DNA of 64,000 bases from Nymphaea colorata (lineage: Eukaryota > Streptophyta > Magnoliopsida > Nymphaeales > Nymphaeaceae): assembly GCF_008831285.2 (NCBI RefSeq), contig NC_045145.1, forward strand, positions 7,748,802 to 7,812,801, read 5' to 3'. The notes beneath the pieces are model-generated. The model worked only from the letters and a program-made list of their open reading frames with translations. It searched no databases and was not told the origin of the DNA. Shown piece by piece: positions 36,830 to 48,809 of this stretch. Both the position numbers and the translations under genes were made by a program. Positions within the stretch are counted from its first letter, which is position 1; each line of letters begins with the position of its first letter.

Positions 36830-37560
36830 TGCTAGACGGTTTCGGGGAGATGCCGAAACGCCCCCCACCGCTGCTGCCTTACTCATTTCTTTTTCTTTTT
36901 TTTTTTTTGAACCTTATGGATCCGGAGCATGACCCGACCCGGGTCCGACCGCTTCCCGCTCGACCGACCGAGCGGTTTCAGGCAGCGAGACCGCCGCTCG
37001 CCTGCCATACGCCGAACGGCGAAATTGCCTCCGGCGGGCCTTGGGTGGGTGCCGGCAGGTCTCACGGCGTCGTCCGGCGACAAGTAAGTCACCGACGGGC
37101 CTTTGACCGATCATCGCCCTCCCTGCCATCGTCTCCTCTGGTGCCCCTTTTCAGTTTGTCAAGCGGCCGAAACGGCGCCGAAAAAAGGCCACCGGCAGGC
37201 CACCCAACGGCGTGGGTGGCCGCCGGCGGGTCGCACCAGCACTGTCAGAAGCCGGCCGTCGCCTAATGGCCAGCCCACGCCCGCCTAGATGCCGGATTCC
37301 GGCCGTCCACCTCCCTTCCGTCGCCTTCCCTTTTCCCCTTTCTCTTACGGTTTTAGTGGCTGCAACAAAGGGTCGGAGGCACCGACGGGCCACCCAACAG
37401 TGTGGGTGCCGCTGGCAGAGACGTGCCAAAGGCCTGCCGTTGCCCAACGGCGACAGACGCCTGCCGATCCAGCCGTCTCCTTCTCCTTCCTCATACGTGG
37501 TTGCGACGGAAGCCGGACGGCTGCCATCGCCCAAAAGGCTGCCCGACCCCCAAAACTTCT
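36830..37560. repeat. GC-rich block with diverged tandem units
   Basis: This is the most GC-rich block of the window. Related units recur at roughly 150-190 bases: GGGCCTTGGGTGGGTGCCGG near 37037, GGCCACCCAACGGCGTGGGT near 37197, and GGCCACCCAACAGTGTGGGT near 37389. The last two are each preceded by a pyrimidine-rich segment. Because stops are rare at this composition, frames of 60-145 codons open in most phases on both strands and should not be read as genes. Confidence 0.7.
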
Positions 37561-37673
37561 AAACCGTTTCTGCCCTATTCCCTTTGCGTGAAAACAGTAC
37601 GCAAAGGGGAACGAAAAAGAAAAAATCCAGGCAAAAACACGCAGCGGAAGCATGTTGTGGGCCCATAATCCAT

Positions 37674-38081
37674 TGTTGGAACTTTGCAAGGAATCAAGAT
37701 AGCGTACAAACGAAAATGCAAAAATCAAATTACATTCATATATTCATGTCTTCCATAAGGCGGAAGTAAAACCTGTAGAGGCGACCACCGACTGAATGTC
37801 GGCGGCTGTTGGAAGAACGACTACAGTCCTCATAGAGTCGTTACCCAACGGAGGTAGCGGCGGCGGCGGCGGCAATGGGTTTATCTCCTCGGTCATAGCA
37901 GCCCAGTGATGGGAAAGGCAATTCACGTATGACTAAGGGGAGCGATTACTCGGACGGTAAAAAAGCTGAATGTGTCTCACACCATCACAAGACATGGGTC
38001 TTGTATTTATACTTAAAGGGTCTGAAACGGATATGGACCTGCATCGATGCAGGACTATCCAGATATAGGTAAATCCCAACA
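37674..38081 (-). repeat. 5' LTR of copia element C
   Basis: 408 bp and nearly collinear with 31155-31562. The minus strand carries GTATAAATA at 38004-38012, the probable core promoter of the element. Confidence 0.95.
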
Positions 38082-38307
38082 AAAGAGTCCTGAACCAAAG
38101 TTGGAGTGAATTCAAAATTCTTCCTTGTGCTCTTCTACCTTTCGTTCTCATTCTCTTGCATCATTATTCCTGTACTTGCAATATTATCCGCTTCCTGCCA
38201 CGTATGCTCAAAACTAGAGAATGAATTGGATTTAAGTGGTGAAAAGCACAACCAGCAATCCAGCATAGAAACAACTAAATCATGGTTAATTTACCTGTAG
38301 TAAATTT

Positions 38308-38310
<3 letters not shown>

Positions 38311-38356
<46 letters not shown>
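38311..38356. repeat. (TA)n(TG)n microsatellite
   Basis: A TA run leads directly into a TG run. The paralogous position at 52029-52051 has only TA. Confidence 0.95.
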
Positions 38357-38360
<4 letters not shown>

Positions 38361-38639
38361 CTAGGTGAATATCTTGAAGGCAGGGCTTATGAACTCAGTG
38401 TGTAGCGAAAAGCATTATAGAAGAAAAGTTCAGAAAAAGGATCCAGATCGAGTTAATTTGGTAGAGAACAGGCGAATCAATTCATGAAAGTTTTCTCACT
38501 TTTGAATCATGGGACTTAAATAATTGCAAAGCAGATTCAATTCCAAACCCATTTTCTGTATGTCTGGAGGTCCAACCATTTTTGGGCTTAGCAGCCAAAC
38601 AAAAGCCCAGCGACCTTATCATAACGCTAATGACAATTG

Positions 38640-38902
<263 letters not shown>

Positions 38903-39511
38903 CTGAAAGCATTACTTTTTGTTCTTTCCACGTGAACAGCATTCATGACGTTCAATCAAGGAATCCGGTATGTAATAGAACAATAAAAAGTGAGGGCAAT
39001 TAAATAAGTGAAAGGCCACTGGGAGCACGTGAAATGTGGAAATATTAATTAAGCTATAAGTGTTGTTGTAGTGTCTTTGTTAAGATATTCCCAACTTGAG
39101 GACGAAATTTGTTTAAGGAGAAGCCAGTTTCATGAAAGTTTTGTTTACTTTTTGTATCATGGCTGGAAATAGTTGCAAAATATTGGATAGTGGCCATTGA
39201 GTCTTATGATCCCCACAGGGGTGCCGACGGGGCTCACTCACAGTTGCAACCAAAATCCTTTCGAAATTTTTTTCAATAAAATATTTTTCGCTAAATAGTT
39301 TATTTACTCAACTACTTTTCCTGATATCCCTCCCTACCTAACACATTACGCTTAGAGGATGATTGAAATCATTAGCCTCATTGAAGCAAACTCCTAAACA
39401 TTTTTCTCCAGTTTTCTCTTTTCCTGTGTTCCAAGTTTCCTTCTGCTATCCATCATATTTGTCTCGCTTTCTTTTTTCACTTGTTGTTCCTGTAACATAT
39501 GGCATCATTGG

Positions 39512-39697
39512 CATGGGCGGATCCAGGAATTTTTCATGAGAGGGGCAGAATTATATTTTCAAAATTTTGATAGTGATCGAAACATAATTTTCAAAATTTT
39601 TATATAGTATAAATGAAATTTTTTAAAATTTACATGTAAATTTAAAAAAAAATAGGGGGGGCTAGGGCCTCTGCCGGCCCCCCTGGCTCCACTCGAT
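39512..39697. mobile_element. hAT-like MITE in duplicated flank
   Basis: Starts at GGGCGGATCCAGG and ends near CCCCTGGCTCCACTCGAT, a loose inverted repeat of the GGCGGANCCAG class, with an AT-rich core. It begins exactly after the word TATGGCATCATTGG, which in the paralogous copy (52988-53001) continues without it. No perfect duplication was seen. Confidence 0.55.
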
Positions 39698-40159
39698 AAA
39701 AGCAATGACAGAATCTGGCGGTAAGATCTTTTGAGGCCTCTAAGTATTGCATGGTTTATCTCATATGAGAACGAGAAAACTCTGAAAGATTCTTTTCCTC
39801 TACATGACCTAGGGGACCACTACTTTTTTATGTACAGACTAATTTCTGATGCAACCCACTGCAGAATCTAAAATTATATACATGCATCTATGCATATAAA
39901 AATTGCTCAATGCTATATGAAATAGCTAAATATCCAACTTAAATAATTATTTTATGGATATTTTTCATCAAATAGTACAAAATGTCTGATTTTAACACCC
40001 TGATGGTCCTCTTGAGAAGGTTGAAGGGTCCATTCACATTATCCCCACTGCAGAAAATTGAACAAAAACCAATGTGTCATGGTCAACTATATATCTAGCT
40101 TGGTCCAACAATACTGGATCCAAACATCCATTAACTCAAGACTCCTAGCCACCAAACAA

Positions 40160-40689
40160 AAGGCTGGTAACAAATTGCCGATCATGTTAACGTAAATCAC
40201 GACAACAATTACCCCTTCTTTTGTGAGGGGTGTCATAACTTTCGCTTAATGAAAGCCATGCATTAATGAAGAAGTTTATATTTTGTCAATGAATGTGATA
40301 CAAGGCCCGCACCATTAGGAAATGGTACAAAAAGTACAAACTTGGACCAGCGAAGAGAATTGTTGGGTCGAGGAAATCATTGCTATAAAGTTGCACTGGT
40401 GATAATTTGTTGTTATTTATACCCACGGCAAAATCTATATCGAAGAAAATATTCATCATTGGAACAAAGGGAAGCCTATATCCACGATTATCACCATTAT
40501 AAATTATCTTTAAGAAGAAAAGGAGAGATCCATTGCTGTTTCTGGCTGTCTACTTAGGCCTCTAGTGGTGCAACCATAGACTCCGACCGCTGCAAGACAC
40601 CAATGATTTATTCTTTATTATTCATTTCATTTTATTTTCTTCTTGTTTTAATGGTTTACATCTAATTGGAAAATCAATTGGGAGATTGT
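40160..40689. other. No recognised gene
   Basis: AT-rich sequence; a 71-codon plus frame at 40342-40557 has no recognisable features. It ends in a purine-rich ATTGGGAGAT directly before a TG, like the tract before a 3' LTR. Confidence 0.4.
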
Positions 40690-41029
40690 AGTGACTGTCT
40701 CCATTTGCCATAAAAAAGAATATAACGCCACTGAAGGTACCAACATGTGTAAATGATGATTTGCCTTGACTCAATTAATAGGGACCAAGCGAGTTATTAG
40801 AGGTTCATCTCTCTGGTGCGATTATACCAGCACTAACGTACCAGATCTCATCAAAACTCTGAAGTTAAGCGTGCTTGGGTGAGAGAGTAGTACTGGGATG
40901 AGTGACGTCCTGAGAAATCCTCGTGTTGCATCCCCTTTTAAAAGTTCTTCTATTTTGTTTTTGTGGTTTGTTCTTGTATCTAGAGGATTTCTTGTTCCCA
41001 GATTTTGTTATGCACTCTCATTTTATTGG

Positions 41030-41030
<1 letters not shown>
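40690..41030 (+). mobile_element. Probable Cassandra-like TRIM LTR carrying 5S
   Basis: A TG at 40690 follows a polypurine-like ATTGGGAGAT, and about 120 bases further on lies a 5S rRNA-like sequence in the same direction. Cassandra TRIM retrotransposons are known to carry 5S promoters inside their LTRs in this arrangement. No second LTR or primer-binding site was found nearby and the right edge is uncertain. Confidence 0.45.
40814..40934 (+). rRNA. 5S rRNA-like sequence, diverged
   Basis: About 121 bases align end to end with plant 5S rRNA: GATTATACCAGCACTAACGT, ACCAGATCTCATC, AAGTTAAGCGTGCTTGGG (box A region), GAGTAGTACTGGGATGAGTG (intermediate element) and ATCCTCGTGTTGCATCCC (box C side), followed by TTTT. 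It differs from the canonical plant sequence at about a dozen positions and has two extra bases in the GAGAGAGTAG part. It is single rather than in a tandem array, so it is unlikely to supply ribosomal RNA; it is better read as a pseudogene or a Cassandra-type 5S domain. Confidence 0.85.

Positions 41031-41113
<83 letters not shown>
41031..41113. repeat. Compound (CT)n(TA)n(TG)n microsatellite
   Basis: Three dinucleotide runs follow each other without interruption. Confidence 0.97.
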
Positions 41114-44100
41114 TTCATTTAAATGTGAACATTTCACGTGAGATGTAATACGCTTATGTTGCTCATTACTAGCACCACTAAAAAAACATATTCTACCAGC
41201 ATTTTTGTATGAGGGACAAGTACTGGAAATTAAGATATACCAGTGATAAAATTCACCGGTATAGAATTTTATCACCGCTATTGATCAAGCGCAGTCCCCT
41301 TCCCCTGCCACGAGGTCACCAATCACCCCTTCTCCAGCATAGGAAATGTTATCAAGCAAAAGATTTTTCCCTTGCACGCTCCTCCTCATCTGAAATGGAT
41401 TCTCTTTTCCATCCCTTCACAGATGAACATGAACTAGGGATACCTTTGGATCTCAATAACTTCATATTGAGACAACATCACCATGGTTTGGCTATTAGTC
41501 AATCGCTCCAAGCGTGACATTTCTCAATCATGGAATGAGGTTGTGAGAGCAGCGAAAACAAGTATTGCATGAACTCTAATTGTGCAAATGATAAACTTAA
41601 ATTCCATATGTATCAATACACATTGGATGAACTATACTTGCAAATAAATAATTTTAATATCATTCATATCAATATGTACTTGTGATTACAATTTCAAAAG
41701 ATCTCTATAGATATTATTACAAATGAAACTCATTGGTTGAACTACAATTGTATAAACAAATGACTTAAATCACGTTTTTATCATTATGTACTTGTGATTA
41801 TGATCATTAAAATGAATCCCTATAGATGCAATTACAAGTTAAACTCTTTTGGATGAACTACAATTGTATAAGAATGGAATTAAATCTCATTTCTTTCAAT
41901 ATTTACTTGTGAAATAATTTAAAAGCCTGATATCTTATTGATAATCCAGGGCTGCTTGTGGTGAAATCGACGAGAATCTGAAAAAAAAAATCTTAGCTGA
42001 TTTTGGATCTGGTAAGAATGGAAAGTATAGGATATTTGTTCTATCTTTTGATTTGATTTCATCTTATTCACAGATTCTTATGGTATTGAGATGTGTAAGT
42101 TTGCTTGACCCACTTGTTGGAGGAATTGCTATTATATGTTTTTGACAACCTTCTCTATGATCTTGTGTTGATTTGTCTCTAGTAATAAAAGATTCCTTGA
42201 TTAAATTTCTCTGTCATTCTATATCCTTGGAGCTAAATGCCAATTTGTAGCATTGTTTTAGAGCTCTAGGACGCTGTTGGAGAACCTTGAACCTAAATTT
42301 TGGAAGCGTAGGTATGCTCCTATGCAGTTTGGTTACTTAGCTTCCTTCTGAATGGCAGCTGCCAGATTGGGGGTAGCAGCTAATCGAAATGCATAAACAA
42401 AGAAGATACAATAGATCAAGCCGGCTGATGGAGATGTTGAATAGAAGTAACTGGCTAATTAAGTGTTATTTTATAGAAATAGCTTTTATTAGTGATGAGA
42501 AAGCTGTTTGCAGTATTGCATATTCTTGATCTTTCCATTGAAGCTTACTATTATTGATTATGTTGTAGAAAGACAGTTGAAGATGGTTTTGCTGACCTTA
42601 AGTTTGGTTGCTTGTCAGCTTTCAGTTTATCACTTATTGGAAAGTGGAATTATTGTGTGTGATTTACTGTATGGGACCTATAGTTTTTAAATGTTTGACA
42701 TAGCTTATGCCTTTTTTGCATATCACTTGTACGAGATTCTTGTCGGTGGCTACAGCAAGCAATCTCATATTTTTTAGGGAGATATTTTCCATCATAGTCT
42801 TATTCATCAGTTTGGAGATTTTTTCATCTCAAAAGGAAAGATGGAATGAAGAGATCTTTGTTTGTTTTTTTGTATTGTCTGGTTTTGTGTTTGGGGTTTC
42901 TTCCAAGAATGTATTAGCAAAAATTTATCATGAGTTTGCTACATTTTTACATGATCAAAGCTATATGCTTGAGGTTTTATTGTCGTTAGACAGAGGTTCC
43001 CATAAAACATTCTATTTTCCAGGATATGTAGGGGTTTTTGCCTAGTCCATTGCATTTTATGAGAATTCTTGTCCAGTAATTTTGAGTTGAAACTTTGAGA
43101 CACTAGACATAGTTGTAGAGAACCCCAATAAGTTTGAGGTTGTTGCTTTGACAGCTGTTTCAAATGGTACTCGTAAATTTTCAGCTTTCTCACCCAAATA
43201 CAACTGAACTTTTGGTTCAGTTGTATTTAGCATGGCAAACAATGATTTTTATGATATAGATGAAACCATTCAAACTTTTCTATCATAAATGTGTCTTTAC
43301 TTGATGAACTTAGCTGATTGTGAGCATCAACCAGAGATAAATCTTGGAGAGGGGGCATTGCAGAGGTAATGTGCCATTTCCTAAACTACCTTGGTTATTG
43401 GAATTAAAACGTGTACTTTCACCTATTTTGTTCTTTACATGTTTCATGCTTTTGTTGACCATCAATTTTTAGGTTGTCCCTTGCCCAGATGTTATTGTTG
43501 TAGTTATTGGGATAGTGGGTTGCATAGGTTTAAAGGTAATTAAGTCACACATCTTTCTGTTAAAAACCCTTTCTTTCAATTGCTATACTACAATTGTGAC
43601 GTTTACAGCTGCGGGTCATGCTAGAGGCACCAGGAGTTTGTAGCTCCAATCTGTTCTACTAGTGCTAGTGGATGGTAGCAAGAGAAGTTTTTTTTTCTAG
43701 TCAGACACCCATTGTTCATATTGCCTTTCTTGTTGTGGGTTTTAAGGATTTGTGTTTCGGTTGTGAGGAAGATGATGATGTCATTATTCTTTAGGAGTGT
43801 GGAAATAATTGATTTCAAATAAACAAGGTACGCAACTTAGTTAAGTTCAACACTTTTGTTATGATGTAATTAGCTTATGATATAATCAGCTTTTTTACTT
43901 TTGTAATTTGTGAATTCTTTTAGGCAGAGAGAGATGTTCAGTCTCACCATAGGTGCCAAGTCGAGTAAAATTTTCAATTTACCTGAAGTTGGCTCAATGG
44001 AGGGGGTGAATCATGAATGGTCTGGTTATATACATTTTCGTAGCCCAAGATATAGTTCTTCTATATTGTGCTTAAGTTTTTGGCTGATAAAGTAAGAGCA

Positions 44101-44809
44101 TTATTGTTTCTATATTTGGGAAATTAAATGTTAGAATAACGTAAATATCACCCACCTGTATAAAACTATATTTTTTTCCTCTTAATGAAGCTATATTCGT
44201 GGCAACAAGTAGTAGTATTGAAAATCTATACTGTTACATAAAGAATAGGTATAGCTTAGCTATACCAGACAGCACAATGTCACTGCAGAAAGTCTATAGT
44301 GAGTACAGCATTAATGGTGGTCTTAGTAGCAAAAAACTTTCCTTGCACGGCAACAATCGTCACCGATATAGGCCTGTTTTCCTGTACTGTTGTAAGATGG
44401 AATTCTCAAGAGAAAAGCAAAATATGCTGGAGAATGTTGGTGAGGTCGGTCGTCCCTAGGAGAATCTAGGGACTGCAAAACTTTTCTATTGTAGAGGTTA
44501 AGGTGATGCAGGGGAAGATTTGAGCTCACGAATTTGGGACTGTGAAACTCTTACGTTGCAGTGGTTAATAGTAAGGCACTCAAGGAGAACGTGGAAAGTA
44601 AAAAGCTACAAGTGGTGTTTTGATCATAATGATTCTCAAACAAGTCATCACAGCACTTCATTCATGCAACTTGAGTTGATGGCTTTGCTATAGTATTTGC
44701 AAACTTAAGATGAACGAGGACATAATCTCAAAAAGGGAAAGCGAGATTCACTAATGGTTTTTTTTTTCAACTGTTGAATCATCTTCGGAGATAGATGCAA
44801 TCCCCATAT
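41114..44809. other. No recognised gene; possible exon remnant
   Basis: At 41170-41290 there is a CACTA-like start (CACTAAAAAAACATATTC) with words ACCAGTGATAAAA and CACCGGTATAG that recur near 45960-46065. At 41948-42144 an open stretch after a CAG acceptor-like site reads RAACGEIDENLKKKILADFG and continues to a stop; I do not recognise it. Other frames (42508-43045 plus, 43910-44459 plus) show no known domain. Confidence 0.35.
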
Positions 44810-44817
44810 GCCTTTAT

Positions 44818-45708
44818 CTACGACACACGGACACGGCAAAATAGCCCACATACCTGCTTCGATATGCCGACACTTGGATTCCGACACGTGGACAGGGGCA
44901 GGATACGGCTTGGATCGGGTATGGGTCATACCCGATCCAAACCAATTTTCTAACCCGATTTTTTTATAACCCTCGACTTTCTTTTTACGCACCACGCTCG
45001 ACCTTTACCTTCACCGCCGATGACTGCTGCAGCAAAGAGTTTGACAACAATGGCGGGCGACGGCGACGACGTTCATCGACCCACGGCGACCTCCGGTGGT
45101 GTCCGGTGGCAGCCGGTGGCAGCCGGCGACAGACAGGTAAGTGGTTTTTTTTTCTTTTCGAAATTAGAACTTAGGGTTTCATGTTCTTCATTCAGGGTTT
45201 TTTTTGTTTTGGATTTGCCGATTTGGGGATTTTTTGTTTGAGTGTGTATGACCTGCAGTATGATTTTTCCTGTTGGAATTTCAGCATGGTTATTCTTGGT
45301 TTTAGCATTTTAGCAGATCAGAGGTGGCTTTGTAAGATGCAAGAGGGCAGACAATTTCTGTTTTGCTGGAATAGCACTTCTGTTTTGGAAAATCCGTAGA
45401 CATACTTTTGTTGCCAACTTGCCACGTTCTCCATTGCGCTTCTCATTGTATGACTATGATCATGAAGACTGTTTTACATTACCTATAAATAAATCTGTGT
45501 GTTTATAATTTCTTGTATTGCTTTATTTCTTCAATAGTTCAATTTTATGTTCATTATATTTTTTGCATCTTTTATTATTTTTAATGTTTTTTTTATTTTA
45601 TCATTTTTTAGAATATAAAATTTTTCATGTCCATGTATCCAAAAATTTTTGAAAATTGCCATGTCCCTGTACCCGTACCCATATCGTACCCGCACCCATG
45701 TGACATAG
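44818..45708. mobile_element. Non-autonomous hAT-like element with GC-rich insert
   Basis: An 891-bp segment starts CTACGACACACGGACACGG and ends, read inward, CTATGTCACATGGGTGCGGG, an imperfect inverted repeat. The flanks are GCCTTTAT (44810-44817) and GCCTTGAT (45709-45716), an 8-bp duplication with one mismatch. Many copies of ACCCG/CGGGT and GTCCATGTC-type words crowd both ends, as at the hAT ends at 9.5 kb. It encodes no transposase. The interior holds an exon-like GC-rich piece at 45020-45135. Confidence 0.7.
45020..45135 (+). pseudogene. Exon-like GC-rich fragment inside hAT
   Basis: An ATG opens a frame reading MTAAAKSLTTMAGDGDDVHR followed by an Arg/Trp/Pro/Val-rich segment. It ends in a strong plant donor, CAGGTAAGT, at about 45133-45141. 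Composition differs sharply from the AT-rich DNA around it. It looks like a captured first exon, as in Pack-type elements, but I do not recognise the parent gene and no acceptor or second exon is clear. Confidence 0.35.
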
Positions 45709-45716
45709 GCCTTGAT

Positions 45717-46762
45717 CAATTAGCTTTCTAGGTCCATCTTGGTGAGCCTGGTTCAAGTCCAACACCATTGTCTCCAACTATGATAGGCCCAAACTTTTGA
45801 GAGACCAAGTGGCCAAACAAAAATGATGTTAATGTCATCACTTTAACTTTGTGATGGGGGTCCTTCAAATGTAAACCACTGATCACTGGTGAAATGTATG
45901 TTTTGTTTATCAATGAGACACAAGGTCCCACACTTTCATGGAACAGTAGAAAGAAATTAAAATTATTTATACTGGTGAATGTATTCACTGGTCTAAACAC
46001 TAGTCAAGAAAATCACTGTTGCCAAGTTGTACCAGTGATAATATATTGGTATAGATGCCACCAGTGAAGCCGAAATGATAAAATGATTCACAATTATAGC
46101 AGCACAAAACAAGTGGGAAGAATGAGATGGGATAAAGGATTGCAGACTTCATTCTTCTCAGCTCTCTATCTCACGTGCACCCACACACATTTGGTGTGGC
46201 ATTTGTAATGTGATCATTTTGGTGCTTCACAACAAATGGATGGGAGTATTTTATGATGATTAGAATGCTTTACTGATTAAAATGATCACTCTGTTGAGCA
46301 CTTAAACTCCTTTGTCTCCTCCCATCCAATATGGATTTGCTTCCGAGCAAACCAAGTTATCTTCTTTCCAATGACAGTGCACTGTTCCATTATGTAATTT
46401 CGTAATAAATGAGATAGTGTGTGTGTGTGTGTATGAAGCTGTCGTGTGTCGAAGAGTTGTTGGATCAGTAAAATTTAAAACTCCATCACTAAAAAGACAG
46501 CAAATTATTGCTCAATCTTCCCTCATTGAAATTCTCATTTCTAGACACCATGACTTTGTTTGTCATAAGGATCGAAGCAGTAGTAGCCCTTGTGTTGGCC
46601 ACTATACAAAAGAAATATATGTTCAGCTGATTTGAAATCAAACTTGTGGCTTCAATAGCGTTGCAAGTTTGGAAAGCAGGAGCTCCCGAGAAGCTTATGA
46701 AATTTGTAATCTGCTTGTTTGCCAAACAAAATTACATATGCCCTTTTTTGTCCAATAATGCA
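45717..46762. other. No recognised gene
   Basis: AT-rich. It contains repeated ACCAGTGATAAT and CACCAGTGA words at 45890-46070 and a (TG)n run near 46415. A GGTTCAAGTCC word at about 45749, just right of the hAT, resembles a tRNA B box, but no tRNA fold was found. Confidence 0.4.
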
Positions 46763-48360
46763 TCATGGTAAGTGATTTACAAGATAAATGGCCATTGCAA
46801 AAGCATAAAGCCAGAATTTTGTTGGCGTAGAAGCTTGACTAAGGAGGCACAAGCCAGTCTCAACGATGTGTCTATGCTTTCTTTCTGCAGACCCATTTTG
46901 TTGATAAATGTGTTGGCAGGGGACACAATGGGTAATTCCATAATTGTCTAATAGCTGTTTCAAAGCAACATATTCATCACCACCATCCGCCTGTAAGTAT
47001 TTGATTTTTCTCTTATATATTCAGCCATGGTTTTGAAGTCCTTGAAACATTATCACCTTCCTATTTGTGAGATAAAAAAGAAATCCAGGTGTATTTGGAG
47101 AAGGCATTGACAAAATGAACATAATATCTGTAGTGATCCATGCTTAAAATTGGGCCCGTCTGGTCCCCAAACATCTTAAAAAAACTAATTCAAGAGAAGC
47201 TGAAACTTTATATAAGGAACTAGAAAATGGCAACGATCGAGATTTTCCTCTTTGACAATCAACACAAATGTGAATTTGAGAGTCCCCTAAATATGATATA
47301 CCATAAGTGTTCAAGATATGGCTAACAATTTGGTAGGCTGGTTGCCCAGGTCAACGATGCCAATCATCCATGAACGCCTTTTCTCCAGCACAAATGGTTT
47401 TCTTATTCTTTGCACTGATTTTATTGTGCCGACAATCTTTTCAAATTGGTACAGTGCATTATGGATTGTTCCATGCATGAGCTCTCTCTTGGTACAAAAA
47501 TCCTTCACAGTATATACAGAAATGAGGATGAAATTCTATGGTAACATTATTATCTGATGTAAAATAGGCAGTTTTCATTTTGGATCCCTGAGGTATCAAT
47601 TCTTTTGTGCTACAAACGGTGGACCACTAACACGTAAGTAGAAGTGTGATGGGTGTGGCACCCTAAAACATCAAGGCCCTGTATCTTAAGGGACAATGGG
47701 TTGAGAGGAAGCTTCAGCTCTACTTTGGGCGGTAGAATGAAGCTCACCCAAAAAAGAATTTTTACAATAAACTTGTTATTATTTGCATCACGAAAAAAAT
47801 GCCATGTATTTTTAATAATCAGACCTGTGCCATTACCGATGCACACTGTTTCCTTTCCTTCTTTGCGCTGGTCGATAGAAAAAGAGAGCAGGTCATGGGC
47901 AGTGTGATGGGTTGCTCCCGAATCAGGGTACATATGCCAAGTCATCTATACATGAAAAGCTAGCAATGATCAGCATGAGGAGGGGATGCCGGCTGAGATA
48001 GTTGGATTGCTGTAAAGGCACACCGATGTGGGCAGTCTTGCCTATCAGTTTGGTTATCTTAACGCAATTCTTGGCACTGTGGCCAACCTTGTCACAGTAT
48101 TGATAAATTATGTACACCCACAGTTATGATTCAGTAACTACCTCCACGTCCCTTGTTGTTTTTATTTTTTTGCATTGTAATTCCCTGAATCACCACCATT
48201 CTTGTGAATATAGTTAGGGTAAGGGATTAAAGTACGAGGAGGCCTTCCCGATGAAGTACTTAGGTAGAAGTTAGGGTAAGGGATTAAAGTAGGACGGGTT
48301 TGATCTACATATCTCTTAGAGACGCTAGCTTCACGTGTCTGGGTTTCATGCATAATCACA
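46763..48360 (-). pseudogene. Ty1/copia gag-pol relic D
   Basis: Leftward on the minus strand: an end-of-gag segment at 48162-48359; a CCHC zinc knuckle CQYCDKVGHSAKNCVKITKL at about 48030-48110; the protease with MTWHMYPDSGATHHTAHDLL and VCIGNGTGL at 47800-47945 (DSG active site intact); a pre-integrase piece at 47311-47508; and the integrase core near 46763-47100 with YLQADGGDEYVALKQL, HIYQQNGSAERKHRHIVETG and KFWLYAFAMAIYLVNHLP. RT and RNase H are missing. Several frameshifts and stops separate the pieces. No LTRs were identified. Confidence 0.85.
48207..48296. repeat. Tandem duplication in copia D gag
   Basis: TTAGGGTAAGGGATTAAAGTA occurs at about 48208 and again at about 48273, separated by about 44 bases. 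On the coding strand it duplicates a TLIPYPN peptide. Confidence 0.8.
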
Positions 48361-48809
48361 AAAAATATTCTTGTGTTTTAAATAGCAATGTTTTTCTTAG
48401 TATAATATGGTGAACTTTAAAAAACAAGGAAAAATACGTAAATTTTTAAAAGTAAAAAAAAAAAAATAAAAGTTATGAAAAAATAAAATAAGTAGGAAAC
48501 TAATGCCACGAACAACAAAAAATAAGTAAATAATCAACAAATAAAAATTAGAAAATGAAGATAAGCAATTTGACATTAAAAATGTGAAAAAAAGAATAAA
48601 ATGGAAAAGCAAGAAAAAATGTGGAAAAACACGTTCTTTCATCTTTTTTTGTTGTGGCTTTTTTATCAAAAAAACAGAAATTGTTTATTTTCAGTCAACA
48701 AACTTAATTATTGACTTTTTCAAAAAGCACATGTTTTGTGGCTATGGTTTCAAGCTTGTAAAGGTAAAGAGTAGGAGAGCCTATGCTTGAAAGAGTAGTA
48801 CAGAACCTT
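48361..48809. other. A-rich stretch without gene
   Basis: Strongly A-rich on the plus strand; frames here are low-complexity Lys or Phe runs and not supported as genes. Confidence 0.5.

Larger units (their letters stand above)
35760..37673 (-). other. Long leader of copia C
   Basis: About 1.9 kb between gag and the 5' LTR, where copia elements usually have a few hundred bases or fewer. From gag outward it has about 740 bases of AT-rich DNA, a cluster of ACCGGT words, then a GC-rich block with internal repeats, then DNA next to the LTR. The standard TGGTATCA primer-binding site is not present beside the LTR; the minus strand reads ATGGATTATGGGCCC there. No family is recognisable in the many open frames of the GC-rich block on either strand. 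Confidence 0.7.
31155..38081 (-). mobile_element. Ty1/copia retrotransposon C, full length
   Basis: Two 408-bp LTRs beginning TGTTGGAACTTTGC and ending AATCCCAACA enclose 6.1 kb. AAAGA flanks both ends (31150-31154 and 38082-38086). About 29 differences separate the LTRs by my count (near 93% identity), so the insertion is not recent. On the minus strand a purine tract AGTGGGAGAT directly precedes the 3' LTR. Coding order is gag, protease, integrase, RT, RNase H, typical of copia, but the frame is broken several times. Between the 5' LTR and gag is an unusually long leader of about 1.9 kb. The element splits the first unit of the HMA segmental duplication. Confidence 0.95.

Noticed and set aside
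36829-37728. Many overlapping GC-rich frames on both strands
   Set aside because: Open frames are expected at this GC content; none resembles a protein and all lie in the copia C leader.
45720-45790. tRNA-like or SINE-like B box GGTTCAAGTCC
   Set aside because: No A box at proper spacing and no cloverleaf fold or poly-A end was evident.
41173-46067. Large CACTA-like element with ACCAGTGATA words at both sides
   Set aside because: The subterminal words recur, but ends and flanking triplets do not agree.
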